From an uncultured Bacteroidaceae bacterium (GTDB lineage Bacteria; Bacteroidota; Bacteroidia; Bacteroidales; Bacteroidaceae): 64,000 bases of DNA. The position numbers were made by a program, and so were the translations under genes. Numbering within the stretch: the first letter of the stretch is position 1; every line of letters starts with the position of its first letter. The stretch covers positions 113,499-177,498 of the forward strand of contig CAJOHO010000002.1 of the NCBI GenBank assembly GCA_905234555.1, read 5' to 3'. The notes beneath the pieces are model-generated. The model had not been told where the DNA came from and did no database searches. It was given only the letters and a program-made list of their open reading frames with translations. Below, one piece after another: positions 61,134 to 64,000 of this stretch.

Positions 61134-61745
61134 TTAGATTTCGTCGATGCTGACGATGCCGTGGGTGACGGCATAGATGGTGAGGGCTGAGACGGAATGG
61201 AGATGGAGTTTCTCACAGATGTTCTTGCGGTGGGAAACGACGGTGGGGAGGGAAATGAAGAGGCGTTCAGCTATCTCTTTATTGATGAATCCGCGAACGA
61301 CGAGGGCGAGGACTTCGGCTTCGCGTTTACTGATTTCGATAGATGGTCCGATAACGTCTTTCTCAGGGATACTTCCGTGATGGAATCCTCCGTGCTGGGG
61401 ATTTCCGTGTCCGTGCTGATGGAGCTGGAGGAGGGATTTCACGAGTTCGTGCTCCATCTGGGCGGTATTGAGTGTGTGGAATCGTTCAAATTGTGTGCTA
61501 GCCATTGGTTGGGCGGTGAGCACGATGGTTTGGTGGGGACGCTGAAGGAAGAATTCGGAATGGGTGAGCAGAATCTGGGCTGACACGAAATAATGGATGA
61601 AGGGTGTCTGCGCTGCTTCTTCCTCCATCTCGTCAAGAGACGAGAACACACTCACATCGACCATGGGAATGAGGTCGCAGATGAGTGACTTCAGTCCCAT
61701 GGCTTCGAGTGTGTTCTGGTCTATGATGGCGATGCGTGGTGTCAT
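61134..61745 (-). CDS. LuxR-type DNA-binding regulator with degenerate receiver
   Basis: The protein has 203 residues. The N-terminal half has receiver-like topology (RIAIIDQNTLEAMGLKSLI) but the usual phosphoacceptor Asp strand reads HYFVSAQILL, with no Asp. A His/Gly-rich linker (HQHGHGNPQHGGFHHG) leads to a C-terminal LuxR HTH (ISKREAEVLALVVRGFINKEIAERLFISLPTVVSHRKNI). It likely binds DNA independently of phosphorylation. The ATG is only 6 bp from the recA stop, so it may be cotranscribed with recA. Confidence 0.88.
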   Translation of the reverse strand: MTPRIAIIDQNTLEAMGLKSLICDLIPMVDVSVFSSLDEMEEEAAQTPFIHYFVSAQILLTHSEFFLQRPHQTIVLTAQPMASTQFERFHTLNTAQMEHELVKSLLQLHQHGHGNPQHGGFHHGSIPEKDVIGPSIEISKREAEVLALVVRGFINKEIAERLFISLPTVVSHRKNICEKLHLHSVSALTIYAVTHGIVSIDEI

Positions 61746-61751
61746 GAACGC

Positions 61752-62792
61752 CTACTGTTCTCCTTTGTCGGCAATAGCGTCGAGTTCCTTGCCTGAGAGC
61801 TTGGCGAGGATCTTGGCTTCGAGTTCCTCTGCGAGTTCGGGATTGTCAGCCAGCAGTTTCTTGGCAGCGTCGCGTCCTTGAGCCAGTTTCTGGTTTTCGT
61901 AGGAGAACCAGCTGCCGCTCTTCTTGATGATGCCCAACTCTGCACCCAAGTCGATGATTTCGCCTGTGCGGGAAATGCCTTCGCCGAACATGATGTCGAA
62001 CTCTGCTTTGCGGAATGGAGGTGCCACCTTGTTCTTTACGACTTTGACTTTCACGGTGTTACCCAGAACGTTATCGCCGTCCTTGATGGCCTGACCCTTG
62101 CGGATGTCGAGGCGGACGGATGAGTAGAACTTCAGGGCATTGCCACCTGTTGTGGTTTCGGGATTGCCGAACATGATACCGATCTTCTCACGTAACTGGT
62201 TGATGAAGATACAGGTGGTCTTGGTCTTGCTGATGCTGGAGGTGAGCTTGCGGAGAGCCTGACTCATGAGTCGGGCCTGCAGTCCCACTTTGTTGTCGCC
62301 CATCTCACCTTCAATTTCTCCCTTTGGCGTAAGGGCTGCCACAGAGTCGATGATGATGATGTCGATGGCTGAGGAGCGGATGAGCTGGTCGGCAATTTCG
62401 AGTGCCTGTTCACCGTTGTCGGGCTGGGAGATGTAGAGATTGTCAATATCGACACCGAGTTTCTGCGCATAGAAACGGTCGAAGGCATGCTCTGCATCGA
62501 TAAACGCTGCGATGCCTCCTGCTTTCTGTGCTTCGGCAATGGCGTGAATGGCGAGGGTGGTCTTACCTGAGGATTCAGGACCGTAGATTTCGATGATGCG
62601 TCCCTTGGGATAGCCGCCTACACCCAGCGCTGCGTTGAGTCCGATGGAACCGGTTGGGATGACATCGACATCTTCCACTTTGTCATCACCCATCTTCATG
62701 ATGGAGCCGTGACCGAAATTCTTCTCTATTTTCTCCATTGCTGCCTGCAATGCCTTCAGTTTTTCTAACTTTGGATCTTGTTGTTGTGCCAT
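61752..62792 (-). CDS. recA: Recombinase RecA
   Basis: The protein has 346 residues. Walker A is [14 protein letters not shown]; the DNA-binding loop region reads [27 protein letters not shown]. It mediates homologous recombination, which is relevant to exchange between the homologous island flanks. No LexA-like operator was recognised upstream. Confidence 0.98.
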   Translation of the reverse strand: MAQQQDPKLEKLKALQAAMEKIEKNFGHGSIMKMGDDKVEDVDVIPTGSIGLNAALGVGGYPKGRIIEIYGPESSGKTTLAIHAIAEAQKAGGIAAFIDAEHAFDRFYAQKLGVDIDNLYISQPDNGEQALEIADQLIRSSAIDIIIIDSVAALTPKGEIEGEMGDNKVGLQARLMSQALRKLTSSISKTKTTCIFINQLREKIGIMFGNPETTTGGNALKFYSSVRLDIRKGQAIKDGDNVLGNTVKVKVVKNKVAPPFRKAEFDIMFGEGISRTGEIIDLGAELGIIKKSGSWFSYENQKLAQGRDAAKKLLADNPELAEELEAKILAKLSGKELDAIADKGEQ

Positions 62793-62797
62793 TTATG

Positions 62798-62836
62798 TGA
62801 GTTTTTAAGTTTTTAAGTTTTTGAGTTTTTAAGTTT
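62798..62836. repeat. Intercistronic short tandem repeat (CTTAAAAA-like)
   Basis: On the coding strand four degenerate copies of CTTAAAAA between the dehydrogenase stop and recA start. Confidence 0.6.
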
Positions 62837-64000
62837 AGAGTTCGAGGTCGCCGTCGAAGACTTCGTGCCAGGGGAGACCTTGGGTGTTGAGCTGTTCCAT
62901 GAAGGGATCGGGATCGAAGTCTTCCACGTTCCAGACGCCTGGCTTCTTCCAGATGCCTTTGAGGAACATCATGGCACCAATCATGGCGGGTACGCCTGTG
63001 GTGTAGCTTACGCCCTGCATGCCTGTTTCCTTGTAGGCTGCTTCGTGCGAGCAGTTGTTATAGACGTAGTAGGTGCGTTCCTTGCCGTCCTTGATTCCAC
63101 GGATGCGGCAGCCGATGCTGGTTTCACCTTCGTAGTTCTCGCCGAGTTCCTGTGGATTGGGCAGTACGGCCTTGAGGAACTGGAGGGGAACGATCTTCAC
63201 CTTAGCTGTCTTTCCGCTTCCGTCTGCAAACGGAGCTTCGTACTCAATCTCGTCGATGCGGCTCATGCCGAGGTTCTGGATCACATCGAGGTAGGTGAGG
63301 TATTGCTGTCCAAAGGTCATCCAGAAACGTGCCCGGCGGATGGTCGGATAGTTCTTGACGAGCGATTCCAGCTCTTCGTGGTGGAGGAGGTAGGACTCGC
63401 GTGGACCAATGTTAGGGTAGGTGAGGGGCTGGTGGAATTCCAGCGGCTCAGTCTCAATCCATTTACCGTCTTCGTAGTAGAGGCCTTTCTGGGTGATTTC
63501 GCGGATGTTGATCTCAGGATTGAAGTTCGTGGCGAAGGCCTTGTGGTGGTTGCCTGCGTTGCAATCGACGATGTCGAGATACTGAATCTCGTCGAAGTGG
63601 TGTTTGGCAGCGTATGCCGTGTAGATACCGCTCACGCCTGGGTCGAAACCGCAGCCGAGGATGGCGGTCAGACCAGCTTCCTCGAATCGTTCTTTGAACG
63701 CCCATTGCCAAGAGTACTCGAAGTGGGCTTCGTCGCGTGGTTCGTAGTTGGCGGTGTCGAGGTAGTTCACTCCTGACTGCAGACAAGCCTCCATGATGGT
63801 GAGGTCCTGATAGGGCAGCGCAAGGTTCATCACGATTTCTGGCTTGAATTCGTTGAACAGCGCCACCAGTTCTTCCACATTGTCAGCATCCACTTTGGCA
63901 GTTGAGAAGACAGGCATCGGCTTTCCTTCGCGAGCTTTCTTAATTGCTTTGACGAGCTTCACGCATTTTTCACGCGTGCGGCTGGCGATCATCACTTCGG
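62835..64000 (-). CDS. Saccharopine dehydrogenase family protein, probably carboxynorspermidine dehydrogenase (5' end cut)
   Basis: The reading frame stays open to the window edge; the preceding codons give EVMIASRTREKC, the second strand of a Rossmann fold, so the true start lies beyond 64000. Visible features: VDADNVEELVALFNEFKPEIVMNLALPYQDL, LGCGFDPGVSGIYTAYAAKH and VDCNAGNHHKAFATNFNPEI. Family members act in lysine or norspermidine/spermidine synthesis; in Bacteroidales the polyamine role is more likely. Upstream of recA on the same strand. Confidence 0.88.
   Translation of the reverse strand, partial: EVMIASRTREKCVKLVKAIKKAREGKPMPVFSTAKVDADNVEELVALFNEFKPEIVMNLALPYQDLTIMEACLQSGVNYLDTANYEPRDEAHFEYSWQWAFKERFEEAGLTAILGCGFDPGVSGIYTAYAAKHHFDEIQYLDIVDCNAGNHHKAFATNFNPEINIREITQKGLYYEDGKWIETEPLEFHQPLTYPNIGPRESYLLHHEELESLVKNYPTIRRARFWMTFGQQYLTYLDVIQNLGMSRIDEIEYEAPFADGSGKTAKVKIVPLQFLKAVLPNPQELGENYEGETSIGCRIRGIKDGKERTYYVYNNCSHEAAYKETGMQGVSYTTGVPAMIGAMMFLKGIWKKPGVWNVEDFDPDPFMEQLNTQGLPWHEVFDGDLEL

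Overview
The window reads as a Bacteroidales chromosome, most likely Prevotellaceae. Evidence: promoters of the Bacteroidetes type (TAnnTTTG, often with TTTG about 19-20 bp upstream); a complete type IX secretion core operon (porP-gldK-gldL-gldM-gldN); Bacteroidales-style MetH, class 3 fructose-bisphosphatase, free-methionine sulfoxide reductase and ribosomal protein S1; many lipoproteins and secreted proteins with short signal peptides. There are no rRNA genes, transposases, integrases or CRISPR arrays. The left end cuts a secreted zinc-finger-like protein gene and the right end cuts a saccharopine/carboxynorspermidine dehydrogenase gene. || Layout. 1-2.2 kb: small secreted proteins around a 17-unit array of 22-bp repeats. 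2.4-10.5 kb: periplasmic PPIase, then a tripartite RND efflux operon (adaptor, pump, TolC-like channel). 10.7-18.9 kb: galE, a frameshifted lytic transglycosylase, a C1 peptidase, a hypothetical secreted protein, an ABC-F ATPase, cytidine deaminase and a LysM glucosaminidase. 18.9-23.3 kb: accessory island 1, with a type IIG restriction-modification gene behind a long structured leader. 23.4-31.3 kb: tRNA-Asp, a glycyl-radical activase, nucleotide-sugar genes (ugd, a pglF/capD-like gene, manC), fRMsr and a TlpA-like lipoprotein. 31.4-43.8 kb: J-protein, metH-smpB-DMP19 cluster, fbp, an ECF sigma operon, a stand-alone T9SS-CTD-like protein, RNase Z and rpsA. 44.2-46.6 kb: a HypD-like glycyl radical enzyme. 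46.8-53.9 kb: the T9SS operon and a porT-like barrel gene. 53.9-56.5 kb: priA and a small lipoprotein. 56.7-57.7 kb: nine tRNA genes. 58.0-61.1 kb: accessory island 2, with lipoproteins and a barrel-like protein. 61.1-64 kb: a LuxR-type regulator, recA and the truncated dehydrogenase gene. || The strongest unexplained signal is non-coding. The two AT-rich accessory islands share one modular layout: a left array of 22-bp units (GCGTGCAC/GCACGC, then GTTAAC cores), a conserved block with a terminator, a promoter and a 5' hairpin, then different cargo, then a right array of 22-bp units (GTTAAG/CTTAAC cores). The left arrays match each other and the right arrays match each other, including a shared 23-bp exception unit, while the cargo differs completely. 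A third 22-bp array near 1.1-1.5 kb changes core sequence without losing register. Island 1 also carries an 11-bp-period inverted array. Other recurrent patterns are degenerate 8-10-nt tandem repeats in intercistronic gaps just upstream of start codons, a palindromic element that lies in intergenic DNA and inside metH, priA and the end of a DMP19 gene, and an interspersed hairpin repeat with three copies. All comparisons were made by eye within this window.
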